From FEB-25 sp963726315 (lineage in GTDB: Bacteria > Chloroflexota > Anaerolineae > Anaerolineales > UBA4823), in assembly GCA_963726315.1 (NCBI GenBank), contig CAVSBZ010000001.1, positions 496,001 through 560,000 of the forward strand: a DNA stretch of 64,000 nucleotides, written 5' to 3'. Below the pieces are notes generated by a model that had not been told where the DNA came from, ran no database searches, and saw only the letters and a list, made by a program, of their open reading frames with translations. Numbering within the stretch: the stretch's first letter is position 1; each line of letters begins with the position of its first letter. The position numbers and the translations under genes were made by a program. This document shows, one piece after another, positions 25,873-34,620 of the stretch.

Positions 25873-27036
25873 TTACTTGATGTCAGAAACGGTTACTTTT
25901 TTCCCTGTCTCTGATGATTTTATCGCTGCTTCCAGTACCTGCATGGCTTTCATGCCATCATAAAAGCTTGGCGCTATCTTCGAGCCTTTTTCGATTGCGG
26001 TCAGGAAATCAACAATGGCATGCGAGAATTCGTGCTCGTATCCGATGATATGTCCGGGTGGCCACCAGGCAGCCACGTACGGATGGGTGGAATTAGTCAC
26101 CAGGATGGTCCTGAAACCCTGCTCATCCGCTTTGTCCGACAGGTCAAGGTATTGGAGCTCATTCATCCGCTCGAGGTTGAATATCAAGCTGCCCTTACTG
26201 CCGTAGATCTCAAAATAGTTGTAGTTTTTGCGTCCGTTCGCAAACCGGCTGGCTTCAAACGATCCCAGCGCACCATTTTCAAATTCTACCAGCATAAAGG
26301 AGGCATCGTCCACCGTCACCTGCGCCATATCGGTAGCCCCGGTGCCGGCTTTGAATGTGCCTGCGCCAATGCCGGGTAAAGGTCGTTCGGTGATGAAGGT
26401 CTTCATCATCGCCGTCACAACCTGGATATCACCCACCAGGTAACGACCCAGGTCAACGCTGTGGGAGTTCAGGTCATAATGTGGCCCCGCTCCAGCGAAT
26501 TTCTTCTGTAGGTGCCAGGTGAGGGGGAATTTCGGGTCGGTGATCCAATCCTGCAGGTAGGTCCCCCGCCAGTGGTAGATCGTGCCGATCTTTCCCTCGT
26601 CGATCAGCTGCCTGGCAAACGTAACCGCCGGCGCCCGGCGGTAGTTATGGTTCACGTAATGCACCACGCCCGCTTTTTCTGCTGCTTCATACATTTCCTT
26701 GGCGCCGGCATACGTCAGGGTGATCGGCTTCTCACAGAAGATATGCTTGCCATTCTGAGCTGCTGCGATCGCAATCTCCTGGTGCAGCCAGGTTGGCGTG
26801 CAAATATCCACGATATCGACATCCTTGCGCTCAACCACCTTGCGCCAATCTGTCTCAATGTTTTCCCAGCCCCAATTGTTGGCAAAAGTGGTGGTGCATT
26901 CAGTCTCTGTGTCACATGCCACCTTCATCACCGGCTTTATTCCCAGCTGAAAGAACTTGTGCGTTCTTTCCCAGGCGTTGCTATGCGCTTTACCCATAAA
27001 GCCGGTTCCGATAATCGCTACGTTTAGTGTTTTCAA
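25873..27036 (-). CDS. Gfo/Idh/MocA-family oxidoreductase
   Basis: A 387-residue NAD(P)-dependent sugar or inositol dehydrogenase. It has an N-terminal Rossmann motif (IIGTGFMGKAHSNAW), the catalytic-Lys motif CEKPITLTYAGAKEM and the conserved HNYRRAPA and DLNSHSVDLGRYLVG segments of the C-terminal beta-sheet domain. It is 37 bp downstream of a TIM-barrel gene in the same transcript. Gfo/Idh plus TIM-barrel pairs often act in oxidation-isomerisation steps on inositols, 3-keto-sugars or C-glycosides; which one applies here is unknown. Confidence 0.92.
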   Translation of the reverse strand: MKTLNVAIIGTGFMGKAHSNAWERTHKFFQLGIKPVMKVACDTETECTTTFANNWGWENIETDWRKVVERKDVDIVDICTPTWLHQEIAIAAAQNGKHIFCEKPITLTYAGAKEMYEAAEKAGVVHYVNHNYRRAPAVTFARQLIDEGKIGTIYHWRGTYLQDWITDPKFPLTWHLQKKFAGAGPHYDLNSHSVDLGRYLVGDIQVVTAMMKTFITERPLPGIGAGTFKAGTGATDMAQVTVDDASFMLVEFENGALGSFEASRFANGRKNYNYFEIYGSKGSLIFNLERMNELQYLDLSDKADEQGFRTILVTNSTHPYVAAWWPPGHIIGYEHEFSHAIVDFLTAIEKGSKIAPSFYDGMKAMQVLEAAIKSSETGKKVTVSDIK

Positions 27037-27073
27037 GGCATTCTCTCCTTTTTATTAGAATGAGGCAGGATGA

Positions 27074-27937
27074 TCAATTCAATGATGTCGCGATTCGCTT
27101 TAATTCCTTAACGCTCAAACCCACAGCCTCATCCTCCCGCTCGGTCCACTCCGTATGCGGGTGGTCGATCTCCACAGCCAGGAATCCCTTGAAGTTGGCA
27201 TCGTGCAGCATCTGGGCTAGCGCCTGGTTATTGATCAAGCCCATCCCCACGGGTACTCCAGCGAAGAAATGCCAATCGGTGGGTCGGGCGTTTTTATCCG
27301 GCATCAAGTCCTTGACGTGCGTCGCCAGGACGTGTGGCGCAAGATATTCCATGCCCTTCACCGGGTCATCCAACAGCCTGAGGAAGTTACCGGTGTCAAA
27401 ATTCAATCCAAAATATTCGGAATCCACCATCTCCAGCAGCTGCAGGATCTCTGCCGAGGTGAAATCGATGTGGTTCTCCACCGCCAGTTTAACCCCATTA
27501 TCTTTGGCAATTTTTACTGCTTCTTTAAACATCTTTGCCAGGGCTTCGACCTGCGGTCCGTGCGGTTCGTGGCGGAACATCAGGCTGCTCCCCACCACAC
27601 GCATCACATCGGCGCCGATCAAGACGGCATTTGGGATGCCCGCCACCATCTCATCGTAGGCGGTCCAGTTTTGGCCCCGCTCGAGTCCATCCGGGTGACC
27701 CCAGGCATAAACACGCTCAAACTTGTAGTCGTCTAATTGAGCCTTCAAATCCTTGAACCATGCCTTGTCAATATTCGGGGGGAAGAAGCATGATTCGAGC
27801 GAAACTCCCTCTGCTCCGTGTCCCCTGGCGCGGGTGAGAAAGTCTTGCATGGTCATATTCTTTGCAGGTGGTTTTTGGTCAGGGTACACTTCTCCAAAGA
27901 AACGGTGGTAGCAATAACTATCAATTCCGACTTTCAT
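27074..27937 (-). CDS. Xylose-isomerase-like TIM-barrel sugar epimerase/isomerase
   Basis: A 287-residue TIM barrel with ligands Glu (AVENHIDFT), Asp (NFDTGNFLR), His (ATHVKDL) and Glu (AVEIDHPHTE). The start at 27937 has AGGAGG seven bases upstream. It is the first gene after the operator-bearing promoter at 28056-28105, so it is directly in the predicted GntR regulon. Substrate unknown. Confidence 0.87.
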   Translation of the reverse strand: MKVGIDSYCYHRFFGEVYPDQKPPAKNMTMQDFLTRARGHGAEGVSLESCFFPPNIDKAWFKDLKAQLDDYKFERVYAWGHPDGLERGQNWTAYDEMVAGIPNAVLIGADVMRVVGSSLMFRHEPHGPQVEALAKMFKEAVKIAKDNGVKLAVENHIDFTSAEILQLLEMVDSEYFGLNFDTGNFLRLLDDPVKGMEYLAPHVLATHVKDLMPDKNARPTDWHFFAGVPVGMGLINNQALAQMLHDANFKGFLAVEIDHPHTEWTEREDEAVGLSVKELKRIATSLN

Positions 27938-28055
27938 GGTATGCCTCCTAACAGTGGATGGGTTTATTGGTTCTGAATCCAACAATTGCAATATCTATCG
28001 TCTCTCGACGAATTATTGAGATCGAATTATTCTCTGTATGTGGAAATAGTTAAAC

Positions 28056-28074
28056 TTGTCATTACAGGATAACA
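28056..28074. promoter_or_regulatory. GntR-type operator, copy 2
   Basis: TTGTCATTACAGGATAACA matches the other two operators at most positions and lies immediately downstream of the minus-strand -10 box, upstream of the TIM-barrel/Gfo-Idh transcript. Confidence 0.7.
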
Positions 28075-28076
28075 TT

Positions 28077-28105
28077 ATTATAACGATTTTGTGCCCGGAT
28101 TTCAA
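28077..28105 (-). promoter_or_regulatory. Sigma-70 promoter of the TIM-barrel/Gfo-Idh transcript
   Basis: On the minus strand TTGAAA (28100-28105), a 17-bp spacer and TATAAT (28077-28082). The leader to the ATG at 27937 is about 130 nt. Confidence 0.8.
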
Positions 28106-28426
28106 GATATTACCCATACTCATATTACCAAGCCTCACCACTGGGAATAATTATACTGCCTTGCATTTTCAGCTTCCAGCGCGCTGATAAACCCATTGCT
28201 TCTGACCTTCGGACAAAACATCGGACAAGTCCCAAAAATATCCCGTCATTGCGGTTTATCCCCGCTGTTATTCGGGGACCTGCCTCCATTGATTTTCGGG
28301 GAAAGCGCAAGTGTTTTTCTTGCGCTGCGGCAATCTGCTCTTTATGGATTTACAGCGACTAGACCTCATAAAATTACCCAAAAATATTACCTGTCCGAAC
28401 TTTCGTCCGAACCTAAGTCGCTTCTA

Positions 28427-28455
28427 TTGACAGGTTAGGCTTTTATTTCTATAAT
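28427..28455 (+). promoter_or_regulatory. Consensus sigma-70 promoter of the GntR gene and plus arm
   Basis: TTGACA (28427-28432), a 17-bp spacer and TATAAT (28450-28455): a perfect consensus promoter. The operator at 28458-28479 overlaps the predicted start site. This is the layout of a strong promoter held down by a repressor. Confidence 0.85.
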
Positions 28456-28457
28456 GA

Positions 28458-28479
28458 GTTGTAATGACAGGATTACAAC
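28458..28479. promoter_or_regulatory. GntR-type operator, copy 3 (perfect palindrome)
   Basis: Half-sites GTTGTAAT and ATTACAAC are exact inverses around a 6-nt spacer (GACAGG). It lies 30 bp upstream of the GntR gene, which points to autorepression. The half-site is compatible with the GT-n-TA/AC pattern known for HutC-type GntR operators. Confidence 0.8.
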
Positions 28480-28509
28480 AATTCGCTTTGAGTCCTTGGG
28501 ACGGGTAGC

Positions 28510-29319
28510 ATGAAAGACACAATCAACTTCGAAAGTCATATCCCGTATTACATTCAATTGATGGACATCTTGAAAGAAAAAGTGCAGCAAGCCGAATGGG
28601 CTCCCGGAGATCAAATCCCAGGCGAGCAGGACCTGTGCGAGCATTACCAGGTCAGCCGGACTGTCGTACGGCAGGCATTGCGTGAGCTCGAATATGAAGG
28701 TGTGATTACCCGCCAAAAAGGGAAGGGCACCTTTATTTCACTCCCCAAGATCAGTGAAGGGCTGGTGCAGAAACTGACCGGTTTTTACCAGGATATGGTT
28801 GAACGTGGCCTTAAACCGGGTTCACAGGTGCTGCATCAAAATATCAGCCCCGCCACCGAAAAGGTGGCGCGATTCTTGAACATCGCGCCGGGCGAAAAAG
28901 TGATTGATATCCAACGCTTGAGATTTATTAATGATGAGCCAATCCAGCTGGTCACCACCTATATTCCTCATAAACTCTGTCCAGCCCTCGCCAGCGCCGA
29001 TTTATCCAACCAATCGCTCTACACCTACCTGGAGAAGGAATGTGGAATTTACCTGACCAAGGGGCATCGCTTTATCGAGGCTGTTTTGGCGACGGATCAC
29101 GAAGCTGCCCAGCTGGGGATTGAACGCGGTGCTCCCCTGCTGATGCTTGATAGTGTCAGTTATTCTGCCGATGGGCAGCCGATTGAGTATTACCACGCCT
29201 TGCACCGCGGTGACCGCTCGCGGTTTGAAGTTGAGCTCGTGCGGGTGCAGGAAGCGAATTTAAAAACCGCTGAGAGTGCCGCTGCCAGGCAGCGTTCAAC
29301 CAACGGCGCAATGAAATAG
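28510..29319 (+). CDS. GntR-family (HutC subfamily) transcriptional regulator
   Basis: A 269-residue regulator with an N-terminal winged helix (residues about 12-75, including LCEHYQVSRTVVRQALRELE and GKGTF) and a C-terminal UTRA ligand-binding domain (ERGLKPGSQVLHQNI through RSRFEVELVRV). HutC-type regulators release DNA when a sugar-phosphate or related ligand binds. Its gene lies between the two arms, and its own promoter carries the best of three matching operators, so it probably controls both arms. Confidence 0.95.
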   Translation: MKDTINFESHIPYYIQLMDILKEKVQQAEWAPGDQIPGEQDLCEHYQVSRTVVRQALRELEYEGVITRQKGKGTFISLPKISEGLVQKLTGFYQDMVERGLKPGSQVLHQNISPATEKVARFLNIAPGEKVIDIQRLRFINDEPIQLVTTYIPHKLCPALASADLSNQSLYTYLEKECGIYLTKGHRFIEAVLATDHEAAQLGIERGAPLLMLDSVSYSADGQPIEYYHALHRGDRSRFEVELVRVQEANLKTAESAAARQRSTNGAMK

Positions 29320-29366
29320 TTAATTTCAGGGTTTCTTCCAGAAATTAATACATGGTGGAGATGCGA

Positions 29367-30902
29367 ATGCATAAAAAATACCTGATCGGTGTCGACCTTG
29401 GGACCAGTGGGACCAAGGCTGCGCTCTATCAGGTTGATGGGAAGCTGATATCACAGGCCTCGGTCGAGGTGCCAATCTATTATCCCAGGCCCGGCGTCGT
29501 TGAGCAGGATAGTGATGATTTCTATACTTCAGCCGCCCAGACGATCCGGCGCTGTATTGCCTCAAGTAGCGTCGATCCAAAAGAAATCGCCGCCATCGCT
29601 TTCGATTCACAGATGGCAGGTGTGGGGTTAATCGGTGAAGATTATCAACCAGTCGCCAGGTTTGACTCCTGGTTGGACATGCGCTGCCAGCCCTATATCG
29701 AGTCGATGGACTCACAGGCGGGTGAGCGCATCACCCAGCTCACCGGCTGCCCTCCCACCTGCGATCATGGTCCGAAGATGCTGTGGTGGAAGAACGAACA
29801 CCCCGATGTGTATGCCCGCACTGCCAAATTCGTCATGCCTGGCACATATGTAGCCGGCAGGCTGGCGGGTCTACGCTCTGACCAGGCCTTTATCGATCAT
29901 ACCTACATCCATTTTTCGGGGTTTTCAGACGCTCAACGAGCGGTTTGGTCGGATGAGCTTTGCACCCGCTTCGGGTTGGACCAGTCCAAACTCCCCCGGA
30001 TCATCGATCCAAGCGACATTATTGGCGAGGTTTTGGAAGGTCCAGCACAGGAGTTTGGTTTGGCACCCGGCACGATCATCGCCGCAGGTGCCGGGGATAC
30101 CGCCGCCAATGCGTTGGGAGCAGGCATCGTGGACCCCGGCATGCTTTTCGATGTGGCTGGCACGGCGGCCGTACTGGCAGGCTGCACCGGCAATTTCGTT
30201 GCCGATACCCACAACCGGGCGTTGATCACCATGCGTTCGGTTATTCCTGGGTTGTGGAACCCCCTGGCTTATATTGGCGGTGGAGGTATTGCCTTACGCT
30301 GGTTCCGCGACCAATTCTTCAATTGTTCCCAAGGGGAGCGTCTGTCCATAACGGATGAAGACCTGTACCCGCAGATGATCTCGCTGGCGTCCTCGGTGGC
30401 ACCCGGCTCCGACGGATTGTTCTTCTCCCCTCACCTGGGCGGTCGCATTTGCCCCTCGAGCCCGGATATGCGCGGTGCCTGGCTGGGAGTATCGTGGTCT
30501 CATACCCAGGCGCATTTCACCAGAGCCATATTGGAAAGCATCGCCTACGAGTATGCTTACTACCTCAAGATATTGCGCCAGTCGCTGCCAGAATTGGTGC
30601 TCCTTGAAGCCCGTGTAGTGGGAGGCGGAGCGCGCAGTGACGTATGGAACCAGATCAAGGCTGATATTCTAAACGTTCCCTACCAGCGGTTGAAAGGCAG
30701 CGAGTTTGGTGCCTGGGGTGCTGCCATGATCGCCGGGAAGGCAGCCGGTCTGATCGACAACCTCGCCGAGCATGCCCGCCGAACCGCCATTTTGAATGGC
30801 TCGCCGTTTTACCCATCCAGGGATAACCACGAAATTTATGCTCCCTTGATTGAGAAATACATCTTGCTGGAAGATACTTTAAACCAGTTTTATCGCTTGT
30901 AA
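29367..30902 (+). CDS. FGGY-family carbohydrate kinase (xylulokinase-like)
   Basis: A 511-residue FGGY kinase with the N-terminal phosphate motif LIGVDLGTSGTKAALY and the linker GAGDTAANALGAG. Its C-terminal FGGY signature region includes ARVVGGGARSDVWNQIKADIL and GAWGAAMIAGKAAG. It would phosphorylate a ketose or polyol, trapping it for aldol cleavage. I chose the ATG at 29367 with GGTGGAG six bases upstream; ATGs at 29352 and 29361 are alternatives. It is the first enzyme gene after GntR and differs clearly from the second kinase at 38455-39993. Confidence 0.92.
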   Translation: MHKKYLIGVDLGTSGTKAALYQVDGKLISQASVEVPIYYPRPGVVEQDSDDFYTSAAQTIRRCIASSSVDPKEIAAIAFDSQMAGVGLIGEDYQPVARFDSWLDMRCQPYIESMDSQAGERITQLTGCPPTCDHGPKMLWWKNEHPDVYARTAKFVMPGTYVAGRLAGLRSDQAFIDHTYIHFSGFSDAQRAVWSDELCTRFGLDQSKLPRIIDPSDIIGEVLEGPAQEFGLAPGTIIAAGAGDTAANALGAGIVDPGMLFDVAGTAAVLAGCTGNFVADTHNRALITMRSVIPGLWNPLAYIGGGGIALRWFRDQFFNCSQGERLSITDEDLYPQMISLASSVAPGSDGLFFSPHLGGRICPSSPDMRGAWLGVSWSHTQAHFTRAILESIAYEYAYYLKILRQSLPELVLLEARVVGGGARSDVWNQIKADILNVPYQRLKGSEFGAWGAAMIAGKAAGLIDNLAEHARRTAILNGSPFYPSRDNHEIYAPLIEKYILLEDTLNQFYRL

Positions 30903-30950
30903 GCGAACGATAAGTATCCGCTAAAACACCCGATCGTTGAGGAATCGTTG

Positions 30951-31988
30951 ATGAAAAAACCAGTCCAAATATGCATGATAGGCGGTGGTAGAGTGGGTAA
31001 AAACCACTCGCGAGCCCTTACTCGCTACGTCCCTGGTGGCAAGATCGTTGCCCTGGTAGAAACCATGGATAAAGTGCGGGAAGAAACCGCCCTTGAATTT
31101 GGGATTGAGAACCAGTTCGCCTCCCTCGAGGCTGCCCTAGAAAAAGTTCAATTCGATGCAGTCGTCATCACTACTCCCACCCCCACCCATCTACCGATCG
31201 CTTCGCTCGCCGCGGAAAATAAAAAACACGTATTCCTGGAAAAGCCGATGGCATTGTCGATCGCCGAATGTGATGCCATCCTGGCGGTGGTCGAGCGCAA
31301 TGCCGTCTTGCTGCAGCTGGGCTTCATGCGCCGCTTTGACCCCGAGTTTGTCGCAGCAGCAGCACGCATCGAAGCAGGTGAGATTGGGCAGCCGATGATG
31401 ATTAAGACCAATACCCATGGTCCGGGTTTACCCCCACCCTGGGCGCGTGACCTGCGTACCTCGAACGGGATGTTGGCGGAGGTTAACAGCCACGATTGGG
31501 ATACCCTGCGCTGGTTCATGGGATCGGACCTTGAACGGGTGTACACAGAGGTGGCAAACTTCAAGGGTGCCGCCAATCAGGTGGATACCCCCAATTTCTA
31601 CGACAATGCCCTGGTCAATGTAAAGTTCTTCAACGGTGGCTTGGGGATGATCTCCGGCGTGTGCCCTTGCGGCTATGGCTATGATGCCCGCGTCGAGATT
31701 GTTGGTGAAAAGGGCATCCTTCAGCTCGGCGAGTTAAAAGGCCAGGCGCTGGTCGTTTGTACCGACCGCGACCAGGGGTTGATCACCCCCATCTTTCGGA
31801 CGTGGCCAGAGCGCTTCAAATGGGCTTATATCAACGAGCTGGAGCACTTCGTCACCAGCATCCAGGATGAAACCCCTCCGCGCGCCGGCGGGATCGATGG
31901 TCGTTGGGCGGTGGCGGGTGTTTTAGCCGGGACAAAATCCTTTTTAGAGCAGCGTCCCGTGTACCTAAAAGAAATTCTTGCGGTTTAA
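30951..31988 (+). CDS. Gfo/Idh/MocA-family oxidoreductase
   Basis: A 345-residue dehydrogenase with a Rossmann start (CMIGGGRVGKNHSRAL), catalytic-Lys motif FLEKPMALSIAECD, and LLQLGFMRRFDPEF with the EVNSHDWDTLRWF segment that places it near inositol 2-dehydrogenase (IolG-like) relatives. It probably oxidises a hydroxyl of a cyclic or acyclic polyol with NAD(P). A second Gfo/Idh enzyme is in the minus arm (25873-27036). Confidence 0.92.
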   Translation: MKKPVQICMIGGGRVGKNHSRALTRYVPGGKIVALVETMDKVREETALEFGIENQFASLEAALEKVQFDAVVITTPTPTHLPIASLAAENKKHVFLEKPMALSIAECDAILAVVERNAVLLQLGFMRRFDPEFVAAAARIEAGEIGQPMMIKTNTHGPGLPPPWARDLRTSNGMLAEVNSHDWDTLRWFMGSDLERVYTEVANFKGAANQVDTPNFYDNALVNVKFFNGGLGMISGVCPCGYGYDARVEIVGEKGILQLGELKGQALVVCTDRDQGLITPIFRTWPERFKWAYINELEHFVTSIQDETPPRAGGIDGRWAVAGVLAGTKSFLEQRPVYLKEILAV

Positions 31989-32010
31989 AATTTACCAGAA
32001 ACGAGGCGAT

Positions 32011-33054
32011 ATGCTCGCAGCTGTTTATCACGGTCCAAACGATTTGCGTGTTGAAGATGTGCCCGTGCCCACGGTTGGCAAAGGCGAATTATTAGTCAAG
32101 GTCATCAGTGCCAGTATCTGTGGCACAGATCTACGCATCCTGCATGGGAATCACCGCATGTACCCTCCTGGCACCGTGCGCATTCCGGGGCATGAAGTCG
32201 TTGGCACGATTGCTGAAATCGGTGCAGAGGTTGAAAACTATTCCATCGGTCAGCGTGTGTTCTGCGCCCCCAATACGGGCTGTGGGCACTGCAAGCAGTG
32301 CATCAGCGGCAACAACAATCTATGCGCCAATTATGACGCCATTGGAGTCACCTCGGATGGTGGTTTTGCGGAATATGTCCGTATCCCTGCCAACTCTGTC
32401 CGGCAAGGTAACGTTATCCCAATTGACGATTTCATCGATCCGGCTGTGGCAGCCTTGATGGAACCTTTCGCCTGTGTGCTCCGCGGTCAGAATGCCCTGC
32501 ACCTGCAGCCTGGTGAGGTTGTATTAGTCATGGGCGCCGGTCCGATCGGTGTGATGCATGTCAAGTTAGCCAAAGCGCGCGGGGCAGGGCGCATCCTCGT
32601 AAGTGAGCCTGCAGCCGGGCGTGCACTTCAAGCCAAACACATGGGTGCCGACCGCGTGGTCGATCCTGCCTCTGAGGACCTGAAATCTATCCTGGATGTG
32701 GAAAGTGACGGGCGCGGAGCTGATGTGGTCATTGTTGCCGCACCGGTCCACGCCGCCCAGGAAAGCGCTCTCGAGCTGGCAGCCATTGGCGGGAGGATCA
32801 ACTATTTTGGCGGGCTTCCCAAGGACCGGCCCACGATCAGCTTTAATTCCAACCTGGTGCACTATAAAGAGCTGCTGGTCACCGGTACCACTGCATGCAG
32901 TACTGCTGATTGTTGGCAGGCGGCTCAAATTGTGAATTCAAAAGTGGTCGATCTGGCAGATATTGTCAGCCAACGATTTCCTTTGAAAGATGCTGCGCAA
33001 GCCTTTGTTGCCGCTGAAGACGGCAAGTCATTAAAAATTGTATTGGAACCCTGA
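32011..33054 (+). CDS. Zinc-dependent alcohol/polyol dehydrogenase (MDR family)
   Basis: A 347-residue medium-chain dehydrogenase. The catalytic zinc ligands are visible (CGTDLR, GHEVVG), as is the structural zinc loop with four Cys (GCGHCKQCISGNNNLC) and the nucleotide motif GAGPIGVMHVKLAKARGA. It resembles sorbitol or L-threonine dehydrogenases. I chose the ATG at 32011 (MLAAVYHGP) with GAGG upstream; an earlier frame start overlaps the previous gene. It lies 22 bp after the Gfo/Idh gene. Confidence 0.93.
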   Translation: MLAAVYHGPNDLRVEDVPVPTVGKGELLVKVISASICGTDLRILHGNHRMYPPGTVRIPGHEVVGTIAEIGAEVENYSIGQRVFCAPNTGCGHCKQCISGNNNLCANYDAIGVTSDGGFAEYVRIPANSVRQGNVIPIDDFIDPAVAALMEPFACVLRGQNALHLQPGEVVLVMGAGPIGVMHVKLAKARGAGRILVSEPAAGRALQAKHMGADRVVDPASEDLKSILDVESDGRGADVVIVAAPVHAAQESALELAAIGGRINYFGGLPKDRPTISFNSNLVHYKELLVTGTTACSTADCWQAAQIVNSKVVDLADIVSQRFPLKDAAQAFVAAEDGKSLKIVLEP

Positions 33055-33059
33055 TTTAC

Positions 33060-34022
33060 ATGGTCGCTTCATTTCCTCCAGCTGAACCGCATCCGGTAAT
33101 CACTGTTCAAGGACCAGTTCCTTACGAGCAACTGGGAATTACCGATGCCCATAACCACCTGTGGATTTCACCCATCCCCGGGGTAAGTGGAGACTCTCCG
33201 GTGTTGGACCAATACGACCAAATCTTGATTGAGCTGGTCGAATACCGGTTGCGGGGCGGAAACAGTCTGCTGGATTGCCAGCCGGGTGAATGTGGTCGTG
33301 ATGGCAACAATCTCTTGCAGCTGTCAAAGGCATCTGGGGTGAATGTCATCGCCTGCACAGGCTTTCACCGGAAAATATACTACCCGGCTGACCATTGGCT
33401 TTTCTCTGCCAGCGCTCAACGGGTGAGTGATCATCTAACTTCCGAGCTGGAAACCGGGTTGGCTGAGACCCTTAATTCACCCTCCCCCGTCAAGGCGGGC
33501 TATATCAAAATCGCCCTAGAAGCTGCCTGGTCTGACTGCCCGCAAGCTGCCCTGGAAGGCGCGGCTTTTACTGCAGCCAATACTGGGTCCTTGGTTGAAA
33601 TCCACACCGAAAAAGGTGCCCTGGCTGAGAAAGTTAGCCTTTACTTTTCAGATCGTGGCGTGCCTCCCCACCAGCTGGTATTGTGCCACATGGATAAGCG
33701 ACCAGATTTCAGCTTGCATAAGGCGCTCGCCCGTCTGGGCGTGCTGCTCGAATATGACACATTTTATCGACCCAAATACCTCCCCGGAGCCAACCTTTGG
33801 CCCCTGATCGAGCAGATGGTTGCTGCCGGTCTATCCGACCGGATCGCCCTTGCCACCGATATGGCTGAAGCCGCCCTCTATCACCATATCGGTGGCGGTC
33901 CCGGGCTGGCAAGCCTGCCTGGTGAAATCCAGGAAACACTTACCGCAAAAGGAATCCCGGAAATCGAGCGTATGAATATGTTGGGCGGAAACATCGCCCG
34001 TCGACTCGCCGGGATAATTTAA
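33060..34022 (+). CDS. Phosphotriesterase-like metal-dependent hydrolase (possible sugar lactonase)
   Basis: A 320-residue amidohydrolase of the PTE-like group. Candidate metal ligands are present: DAHNHLW (HxH), Lys in GYIKIAL, His in EIHTEKG, His in LCHMDKRPD and Asp in ATDMAEA. PTE-like proteins in sugar operons can open sugar lactones or phospholactones, which would follow the dehydrogenase encoded just upstream (inference). The start lies three bases after the dehydrogenase stop. Confidence 0.82.
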   Translation: MVASFPPAEPHPVITVQGPVPYEQLGITDAHNHLWISPIPGVSGDSPVLDQYDQILIELVEYRLRGGNSLLDCQPGECGRDGNNLLQLSKASGVNVIACTGFHRKIYYPADHWLFSASAQRVSDHLTSELETGLAETLNSPSPVKAGYIKIALEAAWSDCPQAALEGAAFTAANTGSLVEIHTEKGALAEKVSLYFSDRGVPPHQLVLCHMDKRPDFSLHKALARLGVLLEYDTFYRPKYLPGANLWPLIEQMVAAGLSDRIALATDMAEAALYHHIGGGPGLASLPGEIQETLTAKGIPEIERMNMLGGNIARRLAGII

Positions 34023-34035
34023 TTAGGAGATTGAG

Positions 34036-34608
34036 ATGGCTGATTTACCGTTTGCATTTACCCTCCCCATGCCCCAGGTGATTCCATCCAAGGTGGACAA
34101 TCATATCGAAAGGCGCTTATCCGCCCTTCACGGCCAATTCTTGGACCAGGAAACCTACGCCAGGATGCTTTCCCAGGAAGACAGGTTGATCTATGAAGTG
34201 TACGAGATCAAGCGCCCTGAGGTGGAGGGCGAATTATTGATGGGTGTCTCGATCGTCCATCCAGGAAAAGTGGGCAAAGAATTTTTTATGACCAAGGGTC
34301 ACTTCCATTCCATTCTGGATACAGCCGAGGTCTACTATTGTCTGCGCGGGGAGGGATATATGGTGATGGAAACACCCGAAGGAGACACTTCGGTTGAAGC
34401 GCTTTCCCCCGGTAAGGTCTTGTATGTGCCGCCTCGCTGGGCGCACCGGTCTGTGTGTACCTCTCGCCAGGAGGACCTGGTCACTTTCTTCGCTTACCCC
34501 GGTAATGCCGGGCATGATTATGGCACCATCGAGCGGCAGGGTTTCCGAAAATTGGTTCTTGAGGGTGCGGATGGTCCTGAAATCGTGGATAACCCGCGCT
34601 GCCTGTAA
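34036..34608 (+). CDS. Cupin-type glucose-6-phosphate isomerase
   Basis: A 190-residue cupin of the archaeal/bacterial type phosphoglucose isomerase family (unrelated to Pgi). The metal-site motif TKGHFH, then EVYYCLRGEGYMVME, and YVPPRWAHRSV supply three His and one Glu. It interconverts aldose and ketose 6-phosphates. The GGAG site eight bases before the ATG is good. In this island it may act on a sugar phosphate made by the FGGY kinases rather than on glucose 6-phosphate. Confidence 0.9.
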   Translation: MADLPFAFTLPMPQVIPSKVDNHIERRLSALHGQFLDQETYARMLSQEDRLIYEVYEIKRPEVEGELLMGVSIVHPGKVGKEFFMTKGHFHSILDTAEVYYCLRGEGYMVMETPEGDTSVEALSPGKVLYVPPRWAHRSVCTSRQEDLVTFFAYPGNAGHDYGTIERQGFRKLVLEGADGPEIVDNPRCL

Positions 34609-34620
34609 CCTGGAGGAAGC

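Larger units (their letters stand above)
27938..28509. other. Central divergent control region of the catabolic island
   Basis: A 572-bp non-coding stretch between the two arms. It contains two opposite sigma-70 promoters, each with a GntR-type operator beside its -10 box (28056-28105 and 28427-28479). A minor 8-bp hairpin with a T-rich loop (28304-28326) also lies here. I see no gene inside it. Confidence 0.7.

Noticed and set aside
28304..28326. AGCGCAAG/CTTGCGCT hairpin as a terminator
   Set aside because: It lies upstream of the plus-arm promoter, with no gene ending nearby and no U-tract after it. Its role is unclear.
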